Shown here piece by piece: positions 1 through 5,935 of a DNA stretch of 10,323 bases. The DNA comes from Clostridiales bacterium UBA4696 (GTDB lineage: Bacteria > Bacillota > Clostridia > Oscillospirales > Oscillospiraceae): contig DHKK01000003.1 of assembly GCA_002404795.1 (NCBI GenBank), forward strand, positions 8,824 through 19,146, given 5' to 3'. The translations under genes and the position numbers were made by a program. Numbering within the stretch: the first letter of the stretch is position 1; every line of letters starts with the position of its first letter. A model generated the notes under the pieces. It searched no databases. It was not told the origin of the DNA and saw only the letters and a program-made list of their open reading frames with translations.

Positions 1-15
1 TCCCCTGGAAGGGGA
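1..15. other. short hairpin at the window edge
   Basis: A 6-bp perfect stem (TCCCCT pairing with AGGGGA) around a 3-base loop opens the window, 37 bases before the first start codon. It has no T-tract on the + strand. It may be the tail of an upstream terminator or a 5' UTR stem; the window cut prevents a decision. Confidence 0.3.
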
Positions 16-51
16 GCCAAGGGCATTTACCATACAGAAGGAGGAGCCACC

Positions 52-1317
52 ATGACTGATTTCCACGCGCTGATCCACAGCTACCAGAACTGCGCCTGCG
101 GTCAGGCGCATACGTGCGCCATCCGGGATATCGAGATCGGCAGCGGTCTTGTCCGCAGCGTCGGCGATATTCTCCGGAAAAACGGCTTCGGCCCGCGCCT
201 GCTGCTGGCGGCAGACGAGCAGACGCTCGCCGCGGCGGAGGGCATCGAGGCCTCGCTCGCCAGCTTTACCGTCGTGCGGCACATCTGGCCGACCATCCGC
301 GTGGCCACGATGCAGGACGTGGAGAAGATCGAGCGTTATTTTGACCGGGTCGACGGCGTGCTGGCCGTCGGGACGGGGTCGGTCCACGACCCGTGCAGGC
401 TTGCCTGCGCGCGGCACGACGTGCCGCTGTGCCTGTTCGCCACCGCCCCGTCGATGGACGGCTTCGCGTCCTACTCCGCACCCATTGTGAACGGGAATTT
501 CAAGATCACGTATCCCGCCAAATGTCCCGAGGTCATCATCGGCGACACGAAGATCCTGGCGGACGCCCCGGCGGCGCTCAAGTCCGCGGGCTTCGGCGAT
601 ATGATCTCCAAATACGTTGCGCTGATCGACTGGCAGGTATCGAATCTTCTGACCGGGGAATCCTATTGTGAGCGCGTTGCCGCGCTCACGCGGCAGGCCG
701 CCGACCAGATCTTTGCCATGGCCGGGAGCGTCACGAAGCGCGACGAAAAGACCGCGGCCGCGATCTTCGAATCGCTTCTTCTGACCGGCATCGCGATGAG
801 CTTCACCAAGACCTCCCGCCCCGGCAGCGGCACGGAGCACATCATGGCCCATTTCTGGGAGTGCATGGAGCTGCTGGACGGCAAAACGCCCAACTACCAC
901 GGCGAGGACGTCGGCGTCACGACGCTGATGATCCTGCAGTACTATGAAAAGCTCGCGCAGCTGCCGCAGGTGACAGCCCATCCGGAGGTCTGCAATTGGG
1001 ACGAGATCTACAGCATCTACGGCGCGCTCGCCCCGGACGTGCGCAAGCTCAATACCCCCGACACCATCACCGACGGCATTGACCCCCGCCGCATCGAAGT
1101 CTGCTGGCCCGAGATCCGGCAGATCGTACAGTCCGTGCCGTCCTACGAGGCCTGTCTTGCCGCCATGCGGCAGGCCGGCTGCAAGACGACGATCCAGGAG
1201 GTCGGCAAGGATCCAGACTTCGTCCGCGTCAGCTTCCGCTTCCACCCCTACATGCGCCGCCGGCTCTCGCTCAAGCGTGTGAGCCACATGCTGGAGCTTC
1301 CCGCCGATCTTTTTTGA
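52..1317 (+). CDS. sn-glycerol-1-phosphate dehydrogenase (AraM/EgsA-like)
   Basis: Predicted cytoplasmic NAD(P)-dependent, metal-dependent dehydrogenase of the iron-alcohol-dehydrogenase/glycerol dehydrogenase superfamily that interconverts dihydroxyacetone phosphate and sn-glycerol 1-phosphate. The N-terminal Rossmann-like half carries a GTGS dinucleotide-binding turn (residues 107-110) and APSMDG (132-137). The C-terminal helical half has the expected metal ligands: Asp183 in GFGDMISK, His263 in SGTEHIMAHFWE and His283 in NYHGEDVG. Length 421 aa is typical of the bacterial AraM type. ATG is preceded by AAGGAGG (38-44) at a 7-base spacing. The N-terminus has a CACGQAH motif (14-20), which I recall in clostridial members but whose role I do not know. 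htrA begins 26 bases after the stop, so the two may be cotranscribed; any gene before this one is outside the window. Fold is confident; the physiological substrate is inferred. In B. subtilis the homologue AraM sits in the arabinose operon and feeds heptaprenylglyceryl phosphate synthesis. Confidence 0.88.
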   Translation: MTDFHALIHSYQNCACGQAHTCAIRDIEIGSGLVRSVGDILRKNGFGPRLLLAADEQTLAAAEGIEASLASFTVVRHIWPTIRVATMQDVEKIERYFDRVDGVLAVGTGSVHDPCRLACARHDVPLCLFATAPSMDGFASYSAPIVNGNFKITYPAKCPEVIIGDTKILADAPAALKSAGFGDMISKYVALIDWQVSNLLTGESYCERVAALTRQAADQIFAMAGSVTKRDEKTAAAIFESLLLTGIAMSFTKTSRPGSGTEHIMAHFWECMELLDGKTPNYHGEDVGVTTLMILQYYEKLAQLPQVTAHPEVCNWDEIYSIYGALAPDVRKLNTPDTITDGIDPRRIEVCWPEIRQIVQSVPSYEACLAAMRQAGCKTTIQEVGKDPDFVRVSFRFHPYMRRRLSLKRVSHMLELPADLF

Positions 1318-1343
1318 ACCAACGATACAAGGAGCACCGAACG

Positions 1344-2783
1344 ATGGACAATTACGATGAAAAACTGAACTACAGCTTTGAACCGGCCGACCCCGCGCCC
1401 GCCGAACCCGCGCAGCCGCTGCAGCAGGCCAAAGAGGAGATCCGCCGCAGCGGGCGGCATACCGGCCTCAAGATCGCGGCTCTGCTCGCCGCGGTGGCGA
1501 TCGTCGCCGCGGTCGGCGGGTACGCGCTGACGCGGGCGATCGACGCACTGGGGCAGAAAAACCTCGCCGAACAGCAGACGAGCGTCGACGCCATGGCCGA
1601 GCAGACCGTCGAGCCGGAACCTGCCGATGCGCCCGCCGCGCAGCCCATGGACGACAAGGGCGCCTACCGTCTCGAGCGCCAGCCGCTGCCCGATACGCTC
1701 CCGTCCAACGACACGGGCAAGGCGCTCACCCCGACGCAGGTCTACCAGATGAACGTCGGCGCGGTCTGCGGCATCGCCACGCAGGTGACCACTAACGTCT
1801 GGGGCCAGACCACGACCTCCGCATGCACCGGCAGCGGCTTCGTCCTGACGGAGGACGGCTACATCGTCACGAACAACCACGTCGTCACGGACGCGAACGA
1901 AGGCTCCATCGTCGTGCAGCTCTATTCCGGCGAGGAATACCCCGCCGAGATCGTCGGCACGGACAGCATGAACGACGTCGCGCTGCTGAAGATCGAGGCC
2001 GAGGGCCTGCAGACCGTCACGATCGGCGATTCCGACCGGATCGAGGTCGGCGAGACCGTGGAGGCCATCGGCAACCCGCTGGGCGAGCTGACCTTCACGA
2101 TGACCGCTGGCTACATCAGCGCGCTCGACCGCGAGATCACCCCCGACCGCACGCCCATCAACATGCTGCAGACCGACGTCGCCATCAACGCGGGCAACTC
2201 CGGCGGTCCGCTGTTCGATATGGACGGCAACGTCATCGGCGTGACGACGGCCAAGGTCTCCGGCACGACGGAATCCGGCGTGTCCATCGAGGGTCTCGGC
2301 TTCGCCATCCCGATCAACGACGTCATGCGCGTGGTCTATGACCTGCAGCGCTACGGCCGGGTCCTGGGCCGCGCCTATCTCGGCGTGACGCTGCAGGATC
2401 TCGACAGTGAGGTCGCCGCGACCTACAACCTGCCCGCCGGTCCGCAGATCGTCACCGTGACCGAGGGCAGCTGCGCAGAGACTGCCGGGCTGCAGCCGCG
2501 CGACATCATCCTGCAGTTTGAAGACCGCGAGATCAGCTCCTTCACCGACCTGAGCGCGGCGCTGGCCAAACAGAAGGCCGGCGACACCGTCACCCTGAAG
2601 ATCTACCGCGCCGGTGCGGAGCTGGAGATCACCCTCACGCTCGACGAACGCCCCGACGAGAGCGAGATCGACGCGACCGAGCAGCAGGCGCAGGCCGAGC
2701 TGGAGGGCCAGACCGATCCCGACACCGACATCCCCGACTTCGGCGGCTTCGAGGGCTACGGCTACGACTACGATATGGACTGA
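1344..2783 (+). CDS. membrane-anchored HtrA/DegP-type serine protease with PDZ domain
   Basis: Predicted surface quality-control protease of the S1C (HtrA) family, 479 aa. Residues 1-38 are a charged, Pro/Ala-rich cytoplasmic tail, about 42-64 form one transmembrane helix, and 65-125 are an extracellular linker. The trypsin-like domain (about 130-335) holds the full catalytic triad: His179 in TNNHVV, Asp211 in NDVALLKI and Ser286 in GNSGGPLF. One PDZ domain follows (about 342-436, starting YLGVTLQDLD), then an acidic, Gly/Tyr-rich tail ending YGYDYDMD. I chose the ATG at 1344 because AAGGAG (1329-1334) lies 9 bases upstream; a TTG at 1314 in the same frame overlaps the previous gene's stop and lacks a ribosome binding site. 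The architecture matches B. subtilis HtrA/HtrB/YyxA and clostridial homologues. Family is certain; which paralogue it corresponds to cannot be told. It probably shares a transcript with the dehydrogenase gene upstream. Confidence 0.95.
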   Translation: MDNYDEKLNYSFEPADPAPAEPAQPLQQAKEEIRRSGRHTGLKIAALLAAVAIVAAVGGYALTRAIDALGQKNLAEQQTSVDAMAEQTVEPEPADAPAAQPMDDKGAYRLERQPLPDTLPSNDTGKALTPTQVYQMNVGAVCGIATQVTTNVWGQTTTSACTGSGFVLTEDGYIVTNNHVVTDANEGSIVVQLYSGEEYPAEIVGTDSMNDVALLKIEAEGLQTVTIGDSDRIEVGETVEAIGNPLGELTFTMTAGYISALDREITPDRTPINMLQTDVAINAGNSGGPLFDMDGNVIGVTTAKVSGTTESGVSIEGLGFAIPINDVMRVVYDLQRYGRVLGRAYLGVTLQDLDSEVAATYNLPAGPQIVTVTEGSCAETAGLQPRDIILQFEDREISSFTDLSAALAKQKAGDTVTLKIYRAGAELEITLTLDERPDESEIDATEQQAQAELEGQTDPDTDIPDFGGFEGYGYDYDMD

Positions 2784-2793
2784 CACAGATACA

Positions 2794-2829
2794 ACAAACG
2801 CGCCCCGGAAAGGTCCGGGGCGCGTTTGT
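2794..2829. terminator. bidirectional terminator between converging htrA and metQ
   Basis: A perfect 16-bp stem (2794-2809 with 2814-2829) with an AAGG loop lies in the 60-base gap between two convergent genes. The stem contains a C4/G4 core and A/T-rich ends, so each strand reads GTTTGTG-like T-rich sequence at the 3' side. No long T-tract follows on either strand, so strength is inferred from the stem and its position. Confidence 0.85.
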
Positions 2830-2843
2830 GATTTGGAAATTTC

Positions 2844-3761
2844 TCAGAAGATCGCAACGACTGCGCCGTTGTAGGTCTTTTCGATGAATTCCTTCACCGC
2901 ATCAGACTGCAGGGCCTTGACCAAGGCCTGGATCTTGGGGCTGTTCTCATCGCCCGCGCGGCAGGCAACGATGTTGGCGTAGGTCTGAGCCGCGTCGCCG
3001 GAGGCGTCTTCAATGGCCAGGGCGTCAGAGGCGTGGAGGCCGGCCTGCAGGGCGTAGTTGCCGTTGATAACAGCGACGGTGCCCTCGTTGGAGTTGGCCA
3101 GCTGTGCCGGGACGGTATCGGCCTGAAGGGCCTGCACGTCGTGGCCCTTGGCGTCGACGATGTCGAGCGTAGTCACGCCTTTTTCCGCGGAAGCGTCGGC
3201 GGGCAGCTCAATGAGGCCTTCCTGGGCCAGCAGGAGCAGGGCGCGGGTCTCGTTGGAATCGTCGGCGGGGATCAGGATAGTCGCGTCGGAGGCGATGTCA
3301 TCGACAGAGTCCACGCCGTTTCCGTACAGACCGAACGGTTCATAGTGGATCTTGGCAACAGCGACGAGGTCCGTGCCGTTGGCTGCGTTGAAGCTGTTCA
3401 GGTACGGGGTGTGCTGGAAGTAGTTGGCGTCGAGCGAGCCGTCAGCCAGGGATTGGTTGGGCAGGACATAGTCGTCGTACACAACGATCTGCAGGTCGTA
3501 GCCTTCGGCGGCCAGGGTGTCCTTGACCTGCTCGAGGATCTCTGCGTGCGGGGTGGAGGAAGCGCCGACCTTCAGCACTTCCAGCTTGCCGTCGGTGGTC
3601 TCAGCAGCGGCGGTATCGGTGGTGGTATCGGTGGTGGTATCGGTGGTGGTATCGGTGGTGGAATCGGCCGCGGTGTCAGCGGTCTCACTCTTGGCTGCGC
3701 AGCCGGCGAGGGCAGCGACGATCAGCAGAGCGGCAAGAACAATTGCAAGTACCTTTTTCAT
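2844..3761 (-). CDS. metQ: methionine ABC transporter substrate-binding lipoprotein (MetQ/NlpA family)
   Basis: Predicted lipid-anchored methionine receptor, 305 aa, that delivers substrate to MetNI. A signal peptide with hydrophobic core (residues 4-18) ends in a lipobox LAGC with Cys21 as the lipidated residue. Residues 22-57 are a low-complexity Thr/Asp/Ala linker, encoded partly by perfect 12-base repeats. From about residue 60 the NLPA fold begins: LKVGASSTPHAEILEQV, then VYDDYVLPNQSLADGSLDANYFQH, a pattern strongly diagnostic of MetQ/NlpA (a segment well conserved in the family). The ATG has AAAAAGGAG upstream at 8-base spacing. It is the third gene of metN-metI-metQ, separated from metI by 139 bases holding a small ORF and a hairpin, which may let it be made at a different level from the membrane parts. 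The ligand could be L-Met, D-Met, Met sulfoxide or a Met dipeptide; family members vary. Confidence 0.93.
   Translation of the reverse strand: MKKVLAIVLAALLIVAALAGCAAKSETADTAADSTTDTTTDTTTDTTTDTAAAETTDGKLEVLKVGASSTPHAEILEQVKDTLAAEGYDLQIVVYDDYVLPNQSLADGSLDANYFQHTPYLNSFNAANGTDLVAVAKIHYEPFGLYGNGVDSVDDIASDATILIPADDSNETRALLLLAQEGLIELPADASAEKGVTTLDIVDAKGHDVQALQADTVPAQLANSNEGTVAVINGNYALQAGLHASDALAIEDASGDAAQTYANIVACRAGDENSPKIQALVKALQSDAVKEFIEKTYNGAVVAIF
3612..3671. repeat. 12-base tandem repeat encoding the MetQ linker
   Basis: Four perfect copies of GGTATCGGTGGT (3612-3623, 3624-3635, 3636-3647, 3648-3659) are followed by a degenerate fifth (3660-3671). The unit length is a multiple of three, so copy-number change keeps the frame. 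On the coding strand each unit encodes T-T-D-T, giving a flexible spacer between the lipidated Cys21 and the binding domain. Confidence 0.95.
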
Positions 3762-3793
3762 GATAATGACTCCTTTTTAGATGATGTAATATA

Positions 3794-3855
3794 AACTGGC
3801 AATTTGGTTTTTCTGATCCGGACGACTTCGGTCACATTCGTCCGCAGCGCCAGTT
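3794..3855 (-). promoter_or_regulatory. long intergenic hairpin upstream of metQ
   Basis: On the transcribed strand AACTGGC (3855-3849) can pair with GCCAGTT (3800-3794), and inside it CGGACGA (3844-3838) with TCGTCCG (3825-3819), both perfect 7-bp stems. The inner loop of 12 bases contains the last codon and stop of the small ORF at 3832-3888. No T-tract follows, so it is not an obvious terminator. A role in mRNA stability, processing or translational coupling to metQ is inferred. Confidence 0.5.
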
Positions 3856-3888
3856 GATACGCAGAAGATATTCAAAGATCTGTCTCAT
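3832..3888 (-). CDS. small ORF (18 aa) between metI and metQ
   Basis: An ATG at 3888 lies 6 bases after a perfect AAGGAG (3900-3895) that starts directly after the metI stop codon. It opens an 18-codon frame, MRQIFEYLLRINWRCGRM, ending in TGA at 3832. I recognise no family. It is basic with an amphipathic start, one Trp, one Cys and a terminal Met. Its 3' half (AAC TGG CGC TGC GGA CGA) forms the 5' arms of the two-part hairpin at 3794-3855, so a ribosome translating it would open that structure. It could be a translational-coupling or leader peptide for metQ, or a chance frame; the spacing to a full ribosome binding site favours translation. Confidence 0.5.
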   Translation of the reverse strand: MRQIFEYLLRINWRCGRM

Positions 3889-3900
3889 CGGCCGCTCCTT

Positions 3901-4578
3901 TCAGCGCGCGCGCTTATCCGCCCTGCGGAGGATGCGCGTGCCGACGATCTGGATGACCTGCACGATGATGACGATCAGGAACACGCAGACCCAGACAACG
4001 AGCTTCTGGCTTCTCTGGTGGCCGTAGATGATGGCGACCTGGCCGAGGCCGGTGCCGCCGAGCGTGGCGGCGAGGGCGGTATAGCTGAGGATCGTGACCG
4101 TGGAGATGATCGAGCCGGAGATGAGCGACGGCTTTGCCTCCGGCAGCAGCACATGCCAGATGATCTGCAGGTTCGTGCAGCCCATGGCCTGCGCGGCCTC
4201 GATGACGCCGGCCGGGACCTCTTTGAGCGAGGATTCGACCATGCGGGCCACATACGGCGCGGCGGCGATGATCAGCGTGACGATGACTGCGCCGTTGCCG
4301 GTCGACGTGCCGAGCAGCAGTCTTGCCGCCGGGATCATGGCGACCATCAGGATGACCGCCGGGATCGAACGGAAAAAGTTCACGATAAAGCCGAGCACCG
4401 CATTGACGCCCTTGTTGGGGTGCAGCCCGTCCTTATCCGTGACCCAGAGCACCACGCCGAGCGGCAGGCCGATAACATAGGCGAACAGCGAGGTCAAAAA
4501 CGTCATATAGACCGTCTGCCACACGCCGAGCTGGATGATGTGATTGTCCCACAGCTTCAGGAAAAATTCGGTTGCCAT
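3901..4578 (-). CDS. metI: methionine ABC transporter permease MetI
   Basis: Predicted integral membrane subunit of the methionine importer, 225 aa, close to the usual MetI length. Five hydrophobic segments are visible, roughly at residues 15-46, 60-87, 96-112, 153-176 and 190-213, as expected for MetI. The cytoplasmic coupling loop carries an EAA-type motif, EAAQAMGCTNLQIIWHVLLP (127-146), that docks on MetN. Typical family stretches include FFRSIPAVILM (68-78) and LGGTGLGQVAI (163-173). Its ATG immediately follows the metN TAA, and its AAGGAGG lies inside the last codons of metN, so the two are translationally coupled. The C-terminus is basic (RRADKRAR). Confidence 0.95.
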   Translation of the reverse strand: MATEFFLKLWDNHIIQLGVWQTVYMTFLTSLFAYVIGLPLGVVLWVTDKDGLHPNKGVNAVLGFIVNFFRSIPAVILMVAMIPAARLLLGTSTGNGAVIVTLIIAAAPYVARMVESSLKEVPAGVIEAAQAMGCTNLQIIWHVLLPEAKPSLISGSIISTVTILSYTALAATLGGTGLGQVAIIYGHQRSQKLVVWVCVFLIVIIVQVIQIVGTRILRRADKRAR

Positions 4579-5571
4579 TTACCGTTCCTCCTTCCAGGTC
4601 AGGCCGCTGTTTTTCAGCCAGCTGATGACCTTTTCCGCGTCGTGCTCGTCGTTGGGCAGCTCAAAGATCATGTGGCCGTAAGCCGCGCCCTCGACGGATT
4701 TTGTGTCGGCGAACAGCACGTTGACCGGCACGCGGCACGCGAGGATCATCTCGGAGATGACCGGCTTCTGCGTATTTTCGCCGTTGAAGATGATGCGGAC
4801 CTTGCGCCCGCCGGTCGTCGGCTCGAGCACCGGCCGCTCCTGCGGCAAAACCAGTTCCCGCGCGATATCGGACTTCGGGCTCGTGAAAACGTCCGCCACG
4901 CGGCCCTCTTCTGCGATGCAGCTCTTGTCGATGACCGCGACGCGGTCACAGATCTGGTCGATGACCTTCATCTCGTGCGTGATGACGATGATGGTGACGC
5001 CGAGCGTCTTGTTGATCTCGCGCAGCAGCTCCAGGATCGAGCGCGTCGTGTTGGGGTCGAGCGCGCTGGTCGCCTCGTCGCAGAGCAGGTACCGGGGATT
5101 GGTCGCCAGGGCTCTTGCGATGGCCACGCGCTGCTTCTGGCCGCCGGAGAGCTGCGAGGGATAGCTTGCGGCCTTGTCGGAAAGGCCGACGACCCGCAGC
5201 AGCTCCTCCGCCCGCTTCTTCGCTTCCGCCCGCGGCGTGCCGGAGATCTCCAGCGGGAAGCAGATGTTGCGCAGGACCGTCCGCTGCTCGAGCAGGTTGA
5301 AGCCCTGGAAGATCATGCCGATCTGCCGCCGGACCTGCAGCAGCTCCTTCTGGCTGAGCGCCATGATGTTCTGCCCATCCACCAGCACCTCGCCGGAGGT
5401 CGGCCGCTCAAGCAGGTTGATGCAGCGCACCAGCGTCGATTTGCCCGCGCCGGACAGGCCGATGATGCCGAAAATTTCGCCGTCTGCGATCGTGAGATTC
5501 ACATCCTTCAGCGCTTCCACGCTGCCGGAGGCCGAGGAATAGATTTTGCCGAGATGTTTCAGCTCGATCAT
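4579..5571 (-). CDS. metN: methionine ABC transporter ATP-binding protein MetN
   Basis: Predicted ATPase subunit of the methionine importer, 330 aa. Walker A is GLSGAGKST (38-46), Q-loop Gln89 lies in MIFQGFNLL, the ABC signature is LSGGQ (141-145), Walker B is YLLCDEAT (161-168) with Glu166, and the switch His is His199. Residues about 257-330 form a C-terminal NIL domain (starting KVRIIFNGE), which in E. coli MetN binds methionine and shuts transport down (trans-inhibition), so the protein probably has allosteric control in addition to the transcriptional control suggested by its leader. I start it at the ATG at 5571, preceded by GGAAGGGGA at about 7 bases; an in-frame TTG at 5655 lies inside the leader terminator and lacks a ribosome binding site. 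It is the first structural gene of the operon. Confidence 0.96.
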   Translation of the reverse strand: MIELKHLGKIYSSASGSVEALKDVNLTIADGEIFGIIGLSGAGKSTLVRCINLLERPTSGEVLVDGQNIMALSQKELLQVRRQIGMIFQGFNLLEQRTVLRNICFPLEISGTPRAEAKKRAEELLRVVGLSDKAASYPSQLSGGQKQRVAIARALATNPRYLLCDEATSALDPNTTRSILELLREINKTLGVTIIVITHEMKVIDQICDRVAVIDKSCIAEEGRVADVFTSPKSDIARELVLPQERPVLEPTTGGRKVRIIFNGENTQKPVISEMILACRVPVNVLFADTKSVEGAAYGHMIFELPNDEHDAEKVISWLKNSGLTWKEER

Positions 5572-5603
5572 GGGTGATCCCCTTCCAATGTTTTTTTCTG
5601 CAC

Positions 5604-5653
5604 AAATAAAAAGAGCCGGGAAACTCACATCGTTTCTCAGCCCCGATCCCGGC
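5604..5653 (-). terminator. attenuator: intrinsic terminator (segments 3:4) upstream of metN
   Basis: On the transcribed strand GCCGGGA (5653-5647, segment 3) pairs perfectly with TCCCGGC (5621-5615, segment 4) and is followed at once by the T-rich tract TCTTTTTATTTG (5614-5603). Inside the loop GAAAC (5636-5632) can pair with GTTTC (5624-5620). It lies between the Met-rich leader ORF and metN, about 30 bases before the metN start, so it can only act on the metN transcript. Confidence 0.75.
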
Positions 5654-5672
5654 AACCGCGCTGCCGATCTGG
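5642..5672 (-). promoter_or_regulatory. antiterminator hairpin (segments 2:3) of the metN leader
   Basis: CGGCA (5666-5662) pairs with TGCCG (5654-5650) around a 7-base loop. GAT (5669-5667) with ATC (5647-5645) and CC (5672-5671) with GG (5643-5642) extend it across a GG bulge and one mismatch. It uses the 5' arm of the terminator, so the two structures exclude each other. Segment 2 starts within ten bases of the leader stop codon, where a terminating ribosome would cover it. Confidence 0.6.
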
Positions 5673-5744
5673 AATTTTATGAAACAAAGCGAGCCGAATT
5701 TTGCGTATGCGAAAACATGCACATGCTGCGCATGCACATCGGCA
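5662..5744 (-). promoter_or_regulatory. segments 1:2 pairing (protector) in the metN leader
   Basis: TGCCGAT (5744-5738), formed by Met11-Pro12-Met13 codons of the leader ORF, is exactly complementary to ATCGGCA (5668-5662) just after the leader stop. If formed, it removes segment 2 and leaves segment 3 free for the terminator, the default state expected without translation. A ribosome stalled on the Met codons would mask segment 1. Confidence 0.55.
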
Positions 5745-5775
5745 TCATCATAGCGGTCGTAAACAGCTGCTTCAT
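5677..5775 (-). CDS. Met-rich leader peptide of metNIQ (32 aa)
   Basis: A 32-codon frame starts with ATG at 5775 and ends with TAA at 5677, behind AGGAAAGGAG (AGGAG at 5790-5786, 10-base spacing) and about 27 bases downstream of the predicted transcription start. Codons 9-20 read M-M-M-P-M-C-M-R-S-M-C-M: seven Met and two Cys in twelve, far above any ordinary protein. The rest (MKQLFTTA before, FSHTQNSARFVS after) shows no domain. Position between a consensus promoter and a terminator/antiterminator pair, directly ahead of a methionine transporter operon, matches leader peptides of ribosome-mediated attenuation such as TrpL and HisL. Stalling at Met codons when charged Met-tRNA is scarce would favour the antiterminator. 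The alternative is a functional Met/Cys-rich peptide, for instance a Cu(I)-binding one, which the operon context makes less likely. Confidence 0.8.
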   Translation of the reverse strand: MKQLFTTAMMMPMCMRSMCMFSHTQNSARFVS

Positions 5776-5808
5776 CGCGTATCGGCTCCTTTCCTGATTT
5801 CTGGGGCC

Positions 5809-5837
5809 ATTATATCTGCCCGGTCAGAAAATGTCAA
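5809..5837 (-). promoter_or_regulatory. sigma-A promoter of the metN leader
   Basis: TTGACA (5837-5832) and TATAAT (5814-5809) on the - strand are both perfect consensus hexamers with an optimal 17-base spacer. The start point is predicted near 5802. The promoter lies just beyond the hairpin that ends the aldehyde dehydrogenase gene. Such a strong core promoter without a visible operator fits control exerted downstream by attenuation. Confidence 0.92.
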
Positions 5838-5892
5838 TGGGTGATTCGGTGAAAAAATGTTGCCGCTTCGCCGTATTTTTTGTGCAGACAGA

Positions 5893-5928
5893 GCAAAACG
5901 GCCTCCGCGCGGGCGGAGGCCGTTTTGC
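5893..5928 (-). terminator. terminator after the aldehyde dehydrogenase gene
   Basis: A perfect 16-bp stem (5893-5908 with 5913-5928) with a 4-base loop starts 7 bases past the stop codon. The 3' arm ends CCGTTTTGC and is followed by TCTGTCT, so T-richness is modest. It separates the dehydrogenase from the metN promoter. Confidence 0.85.
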
Positions 5929-5935
5929 AGGGCGC

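Noticed and set aside
1314..1343. TTG start for the htrA-like gene
   Set aside because: It overlaps the previous stop codon and lacks a ribosome binding site, while ATG at 1344 has AAGGAG at 9 bases and gives a typical N-terminus.
3612..3671. CRISPR-like or satellite array
   Set aside because: The 12-base units are contiguous without spacers and are part of the metQ coding frame.
5572..5655. N-terminal extension of MetN from TTG at 5655
   Set aside because: The added 28 residues would be encoded by the terminator hairpin and T-tract, and MetN homologues start at the ATG at 5571.
5677..5775. Met/Cys-rich copper-binding peptide
   Set aside because: M-x-M and M-C-M patterns resemble Cu(I) ligands, but there is no copper gene nearby, while the position before metNIQ and the terminator/antiterminator pair explain the Met codons better. 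It is kept only as an alternative.
5572..5935. SAM-I (S-box) or Met T-box riboswitch upstream of metN
   Set aside because: I looked for the S-box core and the T-box AGGGTGGNACCGCG motif on the - strand and found neither; the leader instead holds the Met-rich ORF.
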